DNA of 64,000 nt, taken from Anaerolineae bacterium. GTDB lineage: Bacteria > Chloroflexota > Anaerolineae > 4572-78 > J111. Below the pieces are notes generated by a model. The model saw only the letters and a list, made by a program, of their open reading frames with translations. It ran no database searches and was not told the DNA's origin. The DNA is taken from positions 124,001-188,000 of the forward strand of contig JAJVIM010000007.1 in the NCBI GenBank assembly GCA_022071955.1, in the 5' to 3' direction. Positions within the stretch are counted from its first letter, which is position 1; each line of letters begins with the position of its first letter. The position numbers were made by a program, and so were the translations under genes. Shown piece after piece: positions 53,459-61,107 of this stretch.

Positions 53459-53695
53459 TTACAGGTTTTCGGCCCGGTTTTGCCGCACACTGGCAATGGC
53501 CCGGGCAATAGAGGTTAACCGCTCGGCCGTTTTGTGGTCATTTTCGGCCTTGTAGCGATCAGTTTCGCTACTGATTGTTTCAAAAAACTCGCCGTCAAAA
53601 TTATCGCGGTTTTCGTTGATAATGGCCATCATTTCGTGCTTGTCCAGCGAATCCAGAATCAGGTCGATCCATTTCAGCGTTTCGTCTCGAGTCAT
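53459..53695 (-). CDS. Small acidic helical protein
   Basis: A 78-residue soluble, mainly helical protein (W-I-D-L-I-L-D-S-L-D-K-H-E, then F-F-E-T-I-S-S-E-T-D-R-Y). GGAGTAAATC precedes the ATG and a good promoter lies about 40 bases upstream, so it is a real gene. It is probably cotranscribed with the protease. No family recognised. Confidence 0.72.
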   Translation of the reverse strand: MTRDETLKWIDLILDSLDKHEMMAIINENRDNFDGEFFETISSETDRYKAENDHKTAERLTSIARAIASVRQNRAENL

Positions 53696-53725
53696 GATTT
53701 ACTCCAACGGTTAGTTTGCAACCCT

Positions 53726-53754
53726 ATTGTAGCACGCGGGCTGGCCAATGTAAA
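53726..53754 (-). promoter_or_regulatory. Promoter of the small protein / protease unit
   Basis: Minus strand TTTACA (53754-53749), 17-bp spacer, TACAAT (53731-53726). A TTTTCC-GG-GGAAAA palindrome (53762-53775) lies just upstream and could be an operator. Confidence 0.62.
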
Positions 53755-53780
53755 ACACCGTTTTTCCGGGGAAAAGGTAT

Positions 53781-53809
53781 TTGCGCTACCGGTCACATCG
53801 ATGTAAAGT
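53781..53809 (+). promoter_or_regulatory. Weak candidate promoter of the coiled-coil / LysM genes
   Basis: TTGCGC (53781-53786), 17-bp spacer, TAAAGT (53804-53809), 209 bases before ATG 54018. The rest of the gap 53810-54017 has an ORF without a ribosome site; I see nothing else in it. Confidence 0.28.
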
Positions 53810-54017
53810 ACAGTTGCCACTTGTTACCCTGTTTTTGCATCAACCAAAGCCGATTGACCCGTGCCACAAAGCGGAGCGCTGAACGCCCGGTTTCTGTTGG
53901 CGTCGCCATTCCAAAACAGCCTCAATTATTTAAAAATCCGCGCAACTATCCCTCCCGTCACGCCACGGCGGAGAAGGGTTTAATTAGTCACCAAAATTTA
54001 ATAAGGAGCGGAGACAA

Positions 54018-54650
54018 ATGAACGTATTTGTAGCACTGGTTGCAGGTGTGATTATTGGTTGGCTCATTGAGTGGGTCATCGACTGGCTGTTTTGGCGACA
54101 GGACGACACTCGCCTAAAAGACAGGTTGCAAACCGCCGAAGCCGATTTACGGCAAGCCCAGTCTCAGTTGAGCGAAAATGCTGCCCGGCTTCAGCAATTG
54201 GAAACGGTGCAGCAGGAAACCGTGCGGCTCAATGCCGAATTAAGCCAGGCCCGGACTTCTCTGGAAGAGCTGGAATCTGCCCAAACGGCGAGCCACACCG
54301 AAATTGAGGCGCTCAAACAAAAGTTACAAACCGCCGAAACCGAACGGGACCAGGGCCAAACGCTCATTGCCGATGGCCAACAGACCATTGCCGATTTGCG
54401 CGCCAAAGTAGAGGCATTAATGGCCACGGCGCCGTCATCGGAGGAGGATATGCTGGAGCGAGTCAAAGGCATTGGCGCGGTCTTCTCCGGCCGGTTAAAG
54501 GCCGCCGGCGTAAAAACCTTTGCCCAACTGGCTCAGCTACCCCCGGAACGCGTCCGCGAAATCATCAACCCCGAAGAATGGCAAAAAATCGATCCGGTGT
54601 CGTGGATTGCCCAGGCCGGTGAACTGGCCGCTAAAAAAGCAGCTAAATAG
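54018..54650 (+). CDS. Membrane-anchored coiled-coil protein with HhH-like end
   Basis: A 210-residue protein: one N-terminal helix (about 4-27, W-L-I-E-W-V-I-D-W-L-F-W), a coiled coil (about 32-135) rich in Leu/Gln/Glu heptads, then a helix-hairpin-helix-like domain (D-M-L-E-R-V-K-G-I-G-A-V-F-S-G-R-L-K-A-A-G-V) like the DUF4332 or DNA-polymerase-lambda-type HhH. This end domain usually contacts DNA or proteins. AAGGAGCGGAGACAA precedes ATG 54018. The next gene starts 11 bases later. Confidence 0.83.
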   Translation: MNVFVALVAGVIIGWLIEWVIDWLFWRQDDTRLKDRLQTAEADLRQAQSQLSENAARLQQLETVQQETVRLNAELSQARTSLEELESAQTASHTEIEALKQKLQTAETERDQGQTLIADGQQTIADLRAKVEALMATAPSSEEDMLERVKGIGAVFSGRLKAAGVKTFAQLAQLPPERVREIINPEEWQKIDPVSWIAQAGELAAKKAAK

Positions 54651-54661
54651 GGGGTAAAACG

Positions 54662-56227
54662 ATGATTCGCCATCGCACCAGGAATCAGGTTTGGGTGTTT
54701 GATCTGTTCAAATTGAGCGTATTGCTCATTTTGGCGCTGTTACTGTTTTATTTTTGGCAGGCCGCCGCCCGTGAAAGCGCGATTGTTTCTGCCCCCACCG
54801 CCGCACCGCCAACCGCCATCCCCCCCACCGAACCTCCCACCGCCGCGCCGGAAGCCACAGCTACTACCCAACCCGCGACAGCAACCCCCACGCCATCACC
54901 AACCGAGCCGCCGCCCGCGCCGGCTGCGCCAACCATCAACCCCTTGCCGGCCGGTTTGACCGCCGGAGTAGTTGAGCTGTCCGGCACCGGCGAGCCGGGC
55001 AGCAGCGTTGAAATTGTAGCCAACGGCCAGGTGATTGGCACCGCGCCGGTGGGTACCGACGGCACGTGGTCCATTGCGGCCGATTTGCCCGATGCCGGCG
55101 ACTACAGCTTGATCGCGCGAACCCAAGCAGCCGCCGGCGCGGCCGCCATCGAGTCTGAGCCGCTGGCCCTTTCGTTGAGTTTGCCCCAAATCCCGCCGCC
55201 GGAATTCAGCCTGCCGGATGTAAACTTTGCGGCCGGCGGGGTGGCCCTCAGCGGCACCGGCGAACCGGGCGGCATCGTTGAGATTGTGGCCAACGGCCAG
55301 GTGATTGGCACCGCGCCGGTGGGCGACGACGGCACGTGGTCGTTTACGGCCAAAACGCTTGATCCCGGCGATTACAATCTCAGCCTGCGCTCGCTGGCGG
55401 CCAACGGCGATGTGCTGGCCGAGTCGGAGGCGGTTGCGATTAATGTGGCCGCGCCGCAGATGGCCGCGCCCGAGCTGACTGTGCCGGCCGAAGCCCTGCC
55501 CGCCGGTGAGGTTGAATTATCCGGCCGCGGCGAACCGGGCAGCGAAGTCGCCATTGTCATCGATGGCCGGGTGGTGGGCCAGACCACCGTTGGCAGCGAC
55601 GGCACGTGGAAATTTACCGCCAACCTGCCGGCTGCCGGCAATTACCAAATTGCGGTGCAGGCGCTCGATGCCGGCGGTGCGGTGCTGGCCGAGTCGGACG
55701 CAGCAACGGTCAGTGTTACCGCGCCGCAAATCGCCGTGCCGGCGCTGGATGTGCCGGCCGGGGATATTGAAGCCGGCGCGGTCACGCTCACCGGCAGCGG
55801 CGAACCCAACAGCCAGGTTGAAGTGCTGGTTGACGGCAAAACTGTGGGGCTGGCCAACGTTTCGGCCAGCGGCCGCTGGCGGCTGAATACCCGGCTGGAC
55901 GAAGCCGGCGCCTACGAGGTAATTGTGCAGGCGGTTGACGCCGCCGGGGCAGTTATCACCGCCGCCGAGCCGGTTCAACTCAGCGTGGTGGCTCCCGCGC
56001 CTCAGGCTGCGACTCCGGCGGGAGATGGGCAGGCCTACATTGTGCAGGCCGACGACTGGCTGAGCAAACTGGCCGATAAATTCTACGGCGACATGTTTAC
56101 CTACCCCACCATTGTTGACGCCACCAATACCAAAGCAGCCACCGACAGTAGTTTTGCCACCATTACCAATCCGGACCTGATTGAAATCGGCTGGAAGTTG
56201 TGGATTCCCGCCGCTCCGGCGGAATAG
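54662..56227 (+). CDS. Membrane-anchored protein with four Ig-like repeats and LysM-like end
   Basis: A 521-residue surface protein. A basic start and one membrane helix (about 17-36) are followed by a Pro/Thr/Ala-rich stalk (about 40-95), four bacterial Ig-like repeats (about 98-155, 188-245, 278-335, 367-425), each with G-x-G-E-P-x-S-x-V-x-[IV] and D-G-T-W-x-[FI], and a C-terminal LysM-like region (Y-I-V-Q-A-D-D-W-L-S-K-L-A-D-K-F-Y-G-D) ending W-I-P. The layout puts the repeats outside the membrane and the LysM in contact with wall polymer or glycan. It is coexpressed with the coiled-coil protein before it. Confidence 0.88.
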   Translation: MIRHRTRNQVWVFDLFKLSVLLILALLLFYFWQAAARESAIVSAPTAAPPTAIPPTEPPTAAPEATATTQPATATPTPSPTEPPPAPAAPTINPLPAGLTAGVVELSGTGEPGSSVEIVANGQVIGTAPVGTDGTWSIAADLPDAGDYSLIARTQAAAGAAAIESEPLALSLSLPQIPPPEFSLPDVNFAAGGVALSGTGEPGGIVEIVANGQVIGTAPVGDDGTWSFTAKTLDPGDYNLSLRSLAANGDVLAESEAVAINVAAPQMAAPELTVPAEALPAGEVELSGRGEPGSEVAIVIDGRVVGQTTVGSDGTWKFTANLPAAGNYQIAVQALDAGGAVLAESDAATVSVTAPQIAVPALDVPAGDIEAGAVTLTGSGEPNSQVEVLVDGKTVGLANVSASGRWRLNTRLDEAGAYEVIVQAVDAAGAVITAAEPVQLSVVAPAPQAATPAGDGQAYIVQADDWLSKLADKFYGDMFTYPTIVDATNTKAATDSSFATITNPDLIEIGWKLWIPAAPAE

Positions 56228-56241
56228 CTCGCTGAAAAGTA

Positions 56242-56272
56242 GGGGATGGCGCAGCGTTGCTGCGCCATCCCC
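56242..56272 (+). terminator. GC-rich hairpin after the LysM gene
   Basis: Perfect 13-bp stem (56242-56254 with 56260-56272), 5-nt loop, 14 bases after the stop. The T-run is delayed to about 56284, so termination efficiency is uncertain. Confidence 0.6.
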
Positions 56273-56297
56273 ACGCCCGCCAAATTTTTACCCCAAA

Positions 56298-56327
56298 TTG
56301 GACAAAACCCCTGTCATCGTTTATACC
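56298..56327 (+). promoter_or_regulatory. Promoter of the spermidine-synthase-like gene
   Basis: TTGGAC (56298-56303), 18-bp spacer, TATACC (56322-56327), start near 56334. Confidence 0.5.
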
Positions 56328-56352
56328 AACATGCGTGTAACCGGGGACAACT

Positions 56353-57921
56353 ATGGAAATTAATTTACCTCAAGCCCAATCCGAAGCCGCAGCACCGGCG
56401 GAGTTTGTGCAAACGCAAAGCTGGCTGTGGCAGCCCAACCTGATCGTTTTTATTTCCAGCGGCTGCATTATGGTGCTGGAGTTGGTCGCCGGGCGGATTA
56501 TCGCCCCTTATGTCGGCGTATCGCTCTATACCTGGACTACTGTGATTGGCGTGGTGCTGGCCGGCATCAGCCTGGGCAATTACCTGGGCGGCCGCCTGGC
56601 CGACCGCTTCGCTTCGCTGCGTTTTTTGGGCTTGATTTTTGTGGCCGGCGGATTGGCCAGCATGGGCGTGCTCACCGTTGACCGGGTGGGCCGGCTCACG
56701 CCGGATACCTGGCCGGCGGTGGCTGAAATTTTGGTGGTGGTAACGTCCCTCTTCTTTTTGCCCAGCCTGATTTTGGGCACAATTTCGCCGGTGGTGGCCA
56801 AACTGGCCGTGCGCGACCTGGCCAAAACGGGCGTCACCGTGGGCAAAATTTACGCCTTTGGCACGGCCGGCAGCATTGTTGGCACCTTTGCCACCGGCTT
56901 TGTGCTGATCTCCTGGTTTGGCACGCACACAATTGTTTGGGGCGTGGCAGCAGTACTGATAACGCTGGGGCTGCTGCTGGCCCTGAGCGACCGGCGGCTG
57001 CTGCTGGCCGGGCTGGTGCTGCTGGCGGCCGGCACCATCGGCGCAGCAACCCAGGGTTTGCTGCAGGGGCCGTGCCTGCGCGAAACCAACTATTTTTGCA
57101 TCAAGGTTAAAGACGAAGAGAAAAACGGCGGCCCGGTGCGCGTGCTGGTGTTGGATCGACTGGTGCACAGTTATTCGGCTTTGGATGACCCCACCAAACT
57201 GGTTTACGGCTACGAAAAAATCTACGCCGAGGTGACGGCCTATCAGGCCCGCCATGCCAGCCCGCTGCGAACGCTCTTTATCGGCGGCGGCGGTTACACT
57301 TTTCCGCGTTACGTGGCCGCTGAGTACCCCGGCAGCGATGTCCACGTGATTGAAATTGACCCCGGCGTCACACAGGTAGCGTATGAATATCTGGGTGTGC
57401 CGGCCGATGCAGCCATTGTCACCACCAACCAGGATGCCCGCCTGTTTCTGGAACGCGCCCCCACCAGCCGCTACGATCTGATTATGGGCGACGCCTTCAA
57501 CGATTTTTCGGTGCCCTACCACCTGACCACCCACGAATTTAACCAGCGGGTGCAGCAGTGGCTGGCCCCCGACGGCGTGTACATGGTCAACCTCATCGAC
57601 GGGGTGCGCGGCGATTTTTTGCGGGCCTATATTTACACCCTGCGCCAAACGTTTGCCCACGTTTACCTGGCCCCGGCCTCTACCAGTTGGCGAGAGGCAT
57701 CGCGGACCACGTTTGTGCTGCTGGCCAGCGGCACGCCGCTGGACGAAACGCTGCTCAAAGAGGTGAGCGCCGCCGGCAGCGGCATTCTGGCTGATCGCCT
57801 TTTTACCGAGGCAGAAATTGACGCTATTCTGGCCGAAGGCGCGGTTGTTTTCCTCACCGACCAGTACGCGCCGGTTGACCAGATGCTGGCCCCGGTCTTT
57901 CGGGGCGAAACCGAACGGTAA
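56353..57921 (+). CDS. Membrane-fused spermidine-synthase-like methyltransferase-fold protein
   Basis: A 522-residue protein. Residues about 28-230 form six to seven helices of the membrane part (G-C-I-M-V-L-E-L-V-A-G-R-I-I-A-P, then G-N-Y-L-G-G-R-L-A-D-R), a pattern of transporter-fused SpeE-like proteins. The cytoplasmic part has the Rossmann motif L-F-I-G-G-G-G-Y-T-F-P-R, then H-V-I-E-I-D-P-G-V and D-L-I-M-G-D-A-F as in aminopropyltransferases. Whether it makes polyamine is unknown; many fused members do not. It has its own promoter. Confidence 0.86.
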   Translation: MEINLPQAQSEAAAPAEFVQTQSWLWQPNLIVFISSGCIMVLELVAGRIIAPYVGVSLYTWTTVIGVVLAGISLGNYLGGRLADRFASLRFLGLIFVAGGLASMGVLTVDRVGRLTPDTWPAVAEILVVVTSLFFLPSLILGTISPVVAKLAVRDLAKTGVTVGKIYAFGTAGSIVGTFATGFVLISWFGTHTIVWGVAAVLITLGLLLALSDRRLLLAGLVLLAAGTIGAATQGLLQGPCLRETNYFCIKVKDEEKNGGPVRVLVLDRLVHSYSALDDPTKLVYGYEKIYAEVTAYQARHASPLRTLFIGGGGYTFPRYVAAEYPGSDVHVIEIDPGVTQVAYEYLGVPADAAIVTTNQDARLFLERAPTSRYDLIMGDAFNDFSVPYHLTTHEFNQRVQQWLAPDGVYMVNLIDGVRGDFLRAYIYTLRQTFAHVYLAPASTSWREASRTTFVLLASGTPLDETLLKEVSAAGSGILADRLFTEAEIDAILAEGAVVFLTDQYAPVDQMLAPVFRGETER

Positions 57922-57951
57922 TCAACCCATCATTGGATAAGGAGACTAAAA

Positions 57952-58545
57952 ATGAGTTCACTATTAAACATGCTGGCTGGCCAGCTCGATGCCAACACAA
58001 TTAAGCAGATCAGCTCGCAGTTGGGGGCCGATGACCAAACCACCCAACAGGCCATCAACGCGGCGCTGCCCATGCTGATGGGCGCGCTGGGCCGCAACGC
58101 CGCCGATCCTGCCGGCGCTCAGGCGCTCGACAGCGCCCTGCAGCACGGCCACGATGGCAGTATTCTCAACAATCTGGCTGGGGCAGTGACCCGCTCGGAA
58201 GTCCAGCAGGATGGACAGGCTATTTTGAAGCACGTGCTGGGCGCCAAACAGGGCGCGGTACAGTCGGGCATTGCCCAATCCACCGGGCTGGACGCAGGTT
58301 CCACCGGCCAGTTACTAACGATGCTGGCCCCGGTGGTGCTGGGGATGCTCGGCCAGCAAAAGCAGCAACAAGGGCTCGATGCCAGCGGACTGGCCAATCT
58401 GCTTCAGGGCGAACGCCAACAAAGCGACCAGATGCTCTCCGGCATGGCCCGCCTGCTGGATATGGACGGCGACGGCGACATCACCGACGACGTGATCAAT
58501 CTCGGCTCCAAACTGCTGGGGGGCTTGTTTGGCGGTAAATCCTGA
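57952..58545 (+). CDS. DUF937 family protein
   Basis: A 197-residue protein of the DUF937 (YidB-like) family: S-S-L-L-N-M-L, Q-I-S-S-Q-L-G-A, A-L-P-M-L-M-G-A-L and a second helical repeat M-L-A-P-V-V-L-G-M-L-G, ending with D-M-D-G-D-G-D-I-T-D-D-V and a Gly-rich C-terminus. D-x-D-G-D-G-D resembles an EF-hand-type calcium loop. Function unknown. AAGGAGACTAAAA precedes ATG 57952. Confidence 0.85.
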   Translation: MSSLLNMLAGQLDANTIKQISSQLGADDQTTQQAINAALPMLMGALGRNAADPAGAQALDSALQHGHDGSILNNLAGAVTRSEVQQDGQAILKHVLGAKQGAVQSGIAQSTGLDAGSTGQLLTMLAPVVLGMLGQQKQQQGLDASGLANLLQGERQQSDQMLSGMARLLDMDGDGDITDDVINLGSKLLGGLFGGKS

Positions 58546-58588
58546 TCGGGCCGGCACTTGGCCAAAATGACAATTTTAGGCCAGTCAG

Positions 58589-58602
58589 GTGACATTTGTC
58601 AC
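58589..58602. promoter_or_regulatory. GTGACA-TT-TGTCAC palindrome
   Basis: A 14-bp palindrome with perfect 6-bp arms, 164 bases before the kinase-like gene. A weak -35/-10 pair (TGCAAT, 17-bp spacer, TAAAAT) follows it at about 58605-58632. It could be a regulator site. The rest of the gap 58546-58765 shows nothing else. Confidence 0.35.
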
Positions 58603-58765
58603 GTGCAATTCCCCGTGGATTCATGATAAAATAGAGTTACCCCTCACCCCTCTTTTCCCTTTCACTCCGACCGGCTGTCAACCAGTCTTCACCAGATTTT
58701 GAGCAACCGCTTTCGATGGATCGGATGCTTTTGTTGGAGTCTGTTAGCCACAGGAGGGATAGCTC

Positions 58766-59443
58766 ATGGCAGTTGTAACCATATCCAGAGAGTTTGGCAG
58801 CGCCGGCAGTTTTATTGCCCGGCAGGTAGCGCAAACGCTCGGCTACCATTTTGTCGACAAAAAGACAATCGAGCAGGTGCTGGTACAGTACGGCTACGTG
58901 GAATTTCGGCAGGAATACGACTCGGTGCCGGGGTTTTGGGCCGCGTTTGATATGCGTCGCGCCGAAATGATGGGCATGCTCAACCGGGTTATTCAAGCCC
59001 TGGCCGCCCACAACAATATAGTAATTGCCGGTCGCGGCAGTTTTGCCGTATTACCCAACTTTGTTGACGTGCTCCATGTGCGGATTCAAGCGCCACCGGC
59101 AGTACGGATAGAGCGGGTACTGGCCCGGCAAGATACCAAAGACAGAGACAGCGCCGAAGCCGCGATGAAAGAAAATGACCGGCTGCGCGCCGCTTTTGTT
59201 GAGTCGCTGTACGGGGTTAAGTGGGATGCTGTGAGCGCGTTTGATCTGGTGATCAACACCGGCAAAATTGCGCCCGAAGTCGCGGTTAGTTGGCTGGTTA
59301 GCGCCGTGCAAAGCCTGACCATCAGGCCAGAAGATACCGAACGCACCACCCGTGCCCTCACCGTGGATTCGATCCTGGCCGCAGCCGTGGCCGATGTGCT
59401 GAACTGTCAGGAAGTCCACCAGCCCCAGCCAGTTCAAAGCTAA
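58766..59443 (+). CDS. Cytidylate-kinase-like protein
   Basis: A 225-residue P-loop-kinase-like protein of the cytidylate-kinase-2 group. The start M-A-V-V-T-I-S-R-E-F-G-S-A-G matches the family, as does V-I-A-G-R-G-S and the Arg-rich lid (R-I-E-R-V-L-A-R-Q-D). The Walker A-like loop lacks the G-K-[ST], which is common in this subgroup, so phosphate binding may differ from true Cmk. CAGGAGGGATAGCTC precedes ATG 58766. Substrate unknown; CMP or dCMP is a guess by homology. Confidence 0.82.
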   Translation: MAVVTISREFGSAGSFIARQVAQTLGYHFVDKKTIEQVLVQYGYVEFRQEYDSVPGFWAAFDMRRAEMMGMLNRVIQALAAHNNIVIAGRGSFAVLPNFVDVLHVRIQAPPAVRIERVLARQDTKDRDSAEAAMKENDRLRAAFVESLYGVKWDAVSAFDLVINTGKIAPEVAVSWLVSAVQSLTIRPEDTERTTRALTVDSILAAAVADVLNCQEVHQPQPVQS

Positions 59444-59463
59444 CCCCGATCAATCCAAAAAAT

Positions 59464-59493
59464 AAAGCCGCCGGGAACTTACCCGACGGCTTT
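59464..59493. terminator. Bidirectional terminator (tRNA-Asn and kinase-like gene)
   Basis: AAAGCCGCCGGG (59464-59475) pairs with CCCGACGGCTTT (59482-59493) with one mismatch and a 6-nt loop. The minus-strand side is followed by a T-run, so it chiefly ends the tRNA transcript; the plus side serves the kinase-like gene less well. Confidence 0.75.
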
Positions 59494-59543
59494 ACCACAA
59501 ATTGTTGCTTTACCTTTATCATTTAGCCAAGGAGCAGGCTTAG

Positions 59544-59616
59544 CTCCTCGGGTAGGACTTGAACCTACAACCTAGCGGTTAACAGCCGCCCGCTCTGCCG
59601 ATTGAGCTACCGAGGA
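59544..59616 (-). tRNA. tRNA-Asn (GTT)
   Basis: A 73-nt cloverleaf. The acceptor stem is TCCTCGG / CCGAGGA with discriminator G, the D arm carries AGCTCAATCGGCAGAGC, the anticodon is GTT (59583-59581) in CTGTTAA, and the T arm is GTAGG-TTCAAGT-CCTAC. The CCA end is not encoded. Confidence 0.96.
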
Positions 59617-59637
59617 TTATTGCTGCGACAATCCGCA

Positions 59638-59665
59638 AGTATATAGATTTTTATGGGATTGTCAA
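59638..59665 (-). promoter_or_regulatory. tRNA-Asn promoter
   Basis: Minus strand TTGACA (59665-59660), 16-bp spacer, TATACT (59643-59638), directly after the rpoD stop codon. Start near 59631. Confidence 0.72.
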
Positions 59666-59666
59666 A

Positions 59667-61016
59667 TTACCCCAAATAATCTCTCAATTTGCGGCTGCGA
59701 ATGGGATGGCGCAGTTTGCGCAGCGCTTTAGCTTCAATTTGCCGGATGCGCTCGCGGGTAACGCCAAATTCGCTGCCAACTTCTTCCAGGGTACGGCCCT
59801 GACCATCGGTTAACCCAAAGCGCATTTCCAGTACCCGCCGCTCACGCTCGCTGAGCGAGGTTAAAATCTCGTGAAGCTGCTCTTTGAGCAACTGCTTTGA
59901 GGCGGCATCGACCGGGCCGGGCACGGTATCGTCCTGAATAAAATCGCCAAGATAGCTGTTTTCTTCTGAGCCGATGGGCGTTTCCAGCGACATTGGCTCC
60001 TGGGCAATCCGCATGATCCGCCGAACTTTGGTGGCTGCCCGCCGCCAGCGGCGATCCATTGCCAGATCCAATGGAGTTTTGTTTTCCGTTGACTCTTTGA
60101 TGGCTTCCACGTCGGTGTCTGACAAAATGCCCATTTCCAGCGCAATTTCTTTGGCGTTGGGTTCGCGGCCGTACTCTTGCAGCAGGCGGCGCTGAACCCG
60201 GGCCAACTTGTTGATGGTTTCAACCATATGCACCGGGATGCGGATTGTCCGGGCCTGATCGGCGATAGCCCGGCTGATGGCCTGGCGAATCCACCAGGTG
60301 GCGTATGTGGAAAATTTGTAGCCGCGGGCGTGGTCAAATTTTTCTACAGCGCGGAGCAAGCCGATGTTGCCTTCCTGAATCAGGTCTAAAAAGTTCATGC
60401 CCCGGCCAATGTAGCGCTTGGCCACACTCACTACCAGCCGCAGGTTGGCTTCGGCCAGCAGCCGTTTGGCGATAATGCCATCGATCTCCTGTTTTCTGAG
60501 TTCGGCGTTGTCATCAGAGGTCAATTCCGGCGATGTTTCCAGCTTTTCACGGGCATTGATGCCACGCTGAATTCTGCGGGCCAGCGAAACTTCGTCTTCG
60601 GCGGACAGCAGGTTGACCTGCCCAATCTCGCGCAGGTACATCCGAACCGGGTCATTGGTAAGTTCCGGCGCGCCCACTCCTAACGGGCTGCTGACAATAT
60701 CTTCTTCGCTGAGTTCCTCTTCTACCTCTTTGAGTTGCGCGTCATCGGGTTCATCAACGTCGGCCAGTACTTCGGTGTCGCCATCCGGCTCATCTTCTAT
60801 CACCTCAATGCCGTGTTCTACCAACTGCGAAATAAGTTCGTCGGCGGCGTCAATATCCAACCCCCCGTCGGGCAGAGCTTCGTGAATATCCTGTTGGGTC
60901 AGTTTTTTTTGGGTTTTAGCTTTTTCCAGCAGGATTTCCAGCGGATCGCCCTTTTGAACTGTGGCTTTGCCGTTTGGTTTCTTTTCTTCTGCTTTTGAGG
61001 CTCGCTTCTTAACCAT
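59667..61016 (-). CDS. rpoD: Primary RNA polymerase sigma factor (RpoD/SigA)
   Basis: A 449-residue group-1 sigma factor. An N-terminal region-1.1-like part (Q-D-I-H-E-A-L-P-D) and an acidic stretch precede region 1.2 ([11 protein letters not shown]), region 2 ([24 protein letters not shown]), region 3 (R-I-P-V-H-M-V-E-T) and the region 4.2 HTH ([20 protein letters not shown]). All promoter-reading residues of region 2.4 appear. It lies downstream of dnaG as in many bacteria, but has its own promoter. Confidence 0.96.
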   Translation of the reverse strand: MVKKRASKAEEKKPNGKATVQKGDPLEILLEKAKTQKKLTQQDIHEALPDGGLDIDAADELISQLVEHGIEVIEDEPDGDTEVLADVDEPDDAQLKEVEEELSEEDIVSSPLGVGAPELTNDPVRMYLREIGQVNLLSAEDEVSLARRIQRGINAREKLETSPELTSDDNAELRKQEIDGIIAKRLLAEANLRLVVSVAKRYIGRGMNFLDLIQEGNIGLLRAVEKFDHARGYKFSTYATWWIRQAISRAIADQARTIRIPVHMVETINKLARVQRRLLQEYGREPNAKEIALEMGILSDTDVEAIKESTENKTPLDLAMDRRWRRAATKVRRIMRIAQEPMSLETPIGSEENSYLGDFIQDDTVPGPVDAASKQLLKEQLHEILTSLSERERRVLEMRFGLTDGQGRTLEEVGSEFGVTRERIRQIEAKALRKLRHPIRSRKLRDYLG

Positions 61017-61052
61017 TAAGAGTCTCCAATATTTACCGCTAGATCACTGTTA

Positions 61053-61082
61053 ATAATGTAGGAGAAGTTGAAAAGTTGTCAA
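61053..61082 (-). promoter_or_regulatory. rpoD promoter
   Basis: Minus strand TTGACA (61082-61077), 18-bp spacer, CATTAT (61058-61053), in the 91-nt gap after dnaG. Confidence 0.6.
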
Positions 61083-61107
61083 GTTTTGTAAATAAGTAAA
61101 ACTGCAC

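Noticed and set aside
53716..54021. 101-codon plus-strand ORF upstream of the coiled-coil gene
   Set aside because: No ribosome site, overlaps a minus-strand promoter, composition is not protein-like.
56365..57660. 431-codon minus-strand ORF
   Set aside because: Antisense of the spermidine-synthase-like gene; His/Gln-rich and without ribosome site.
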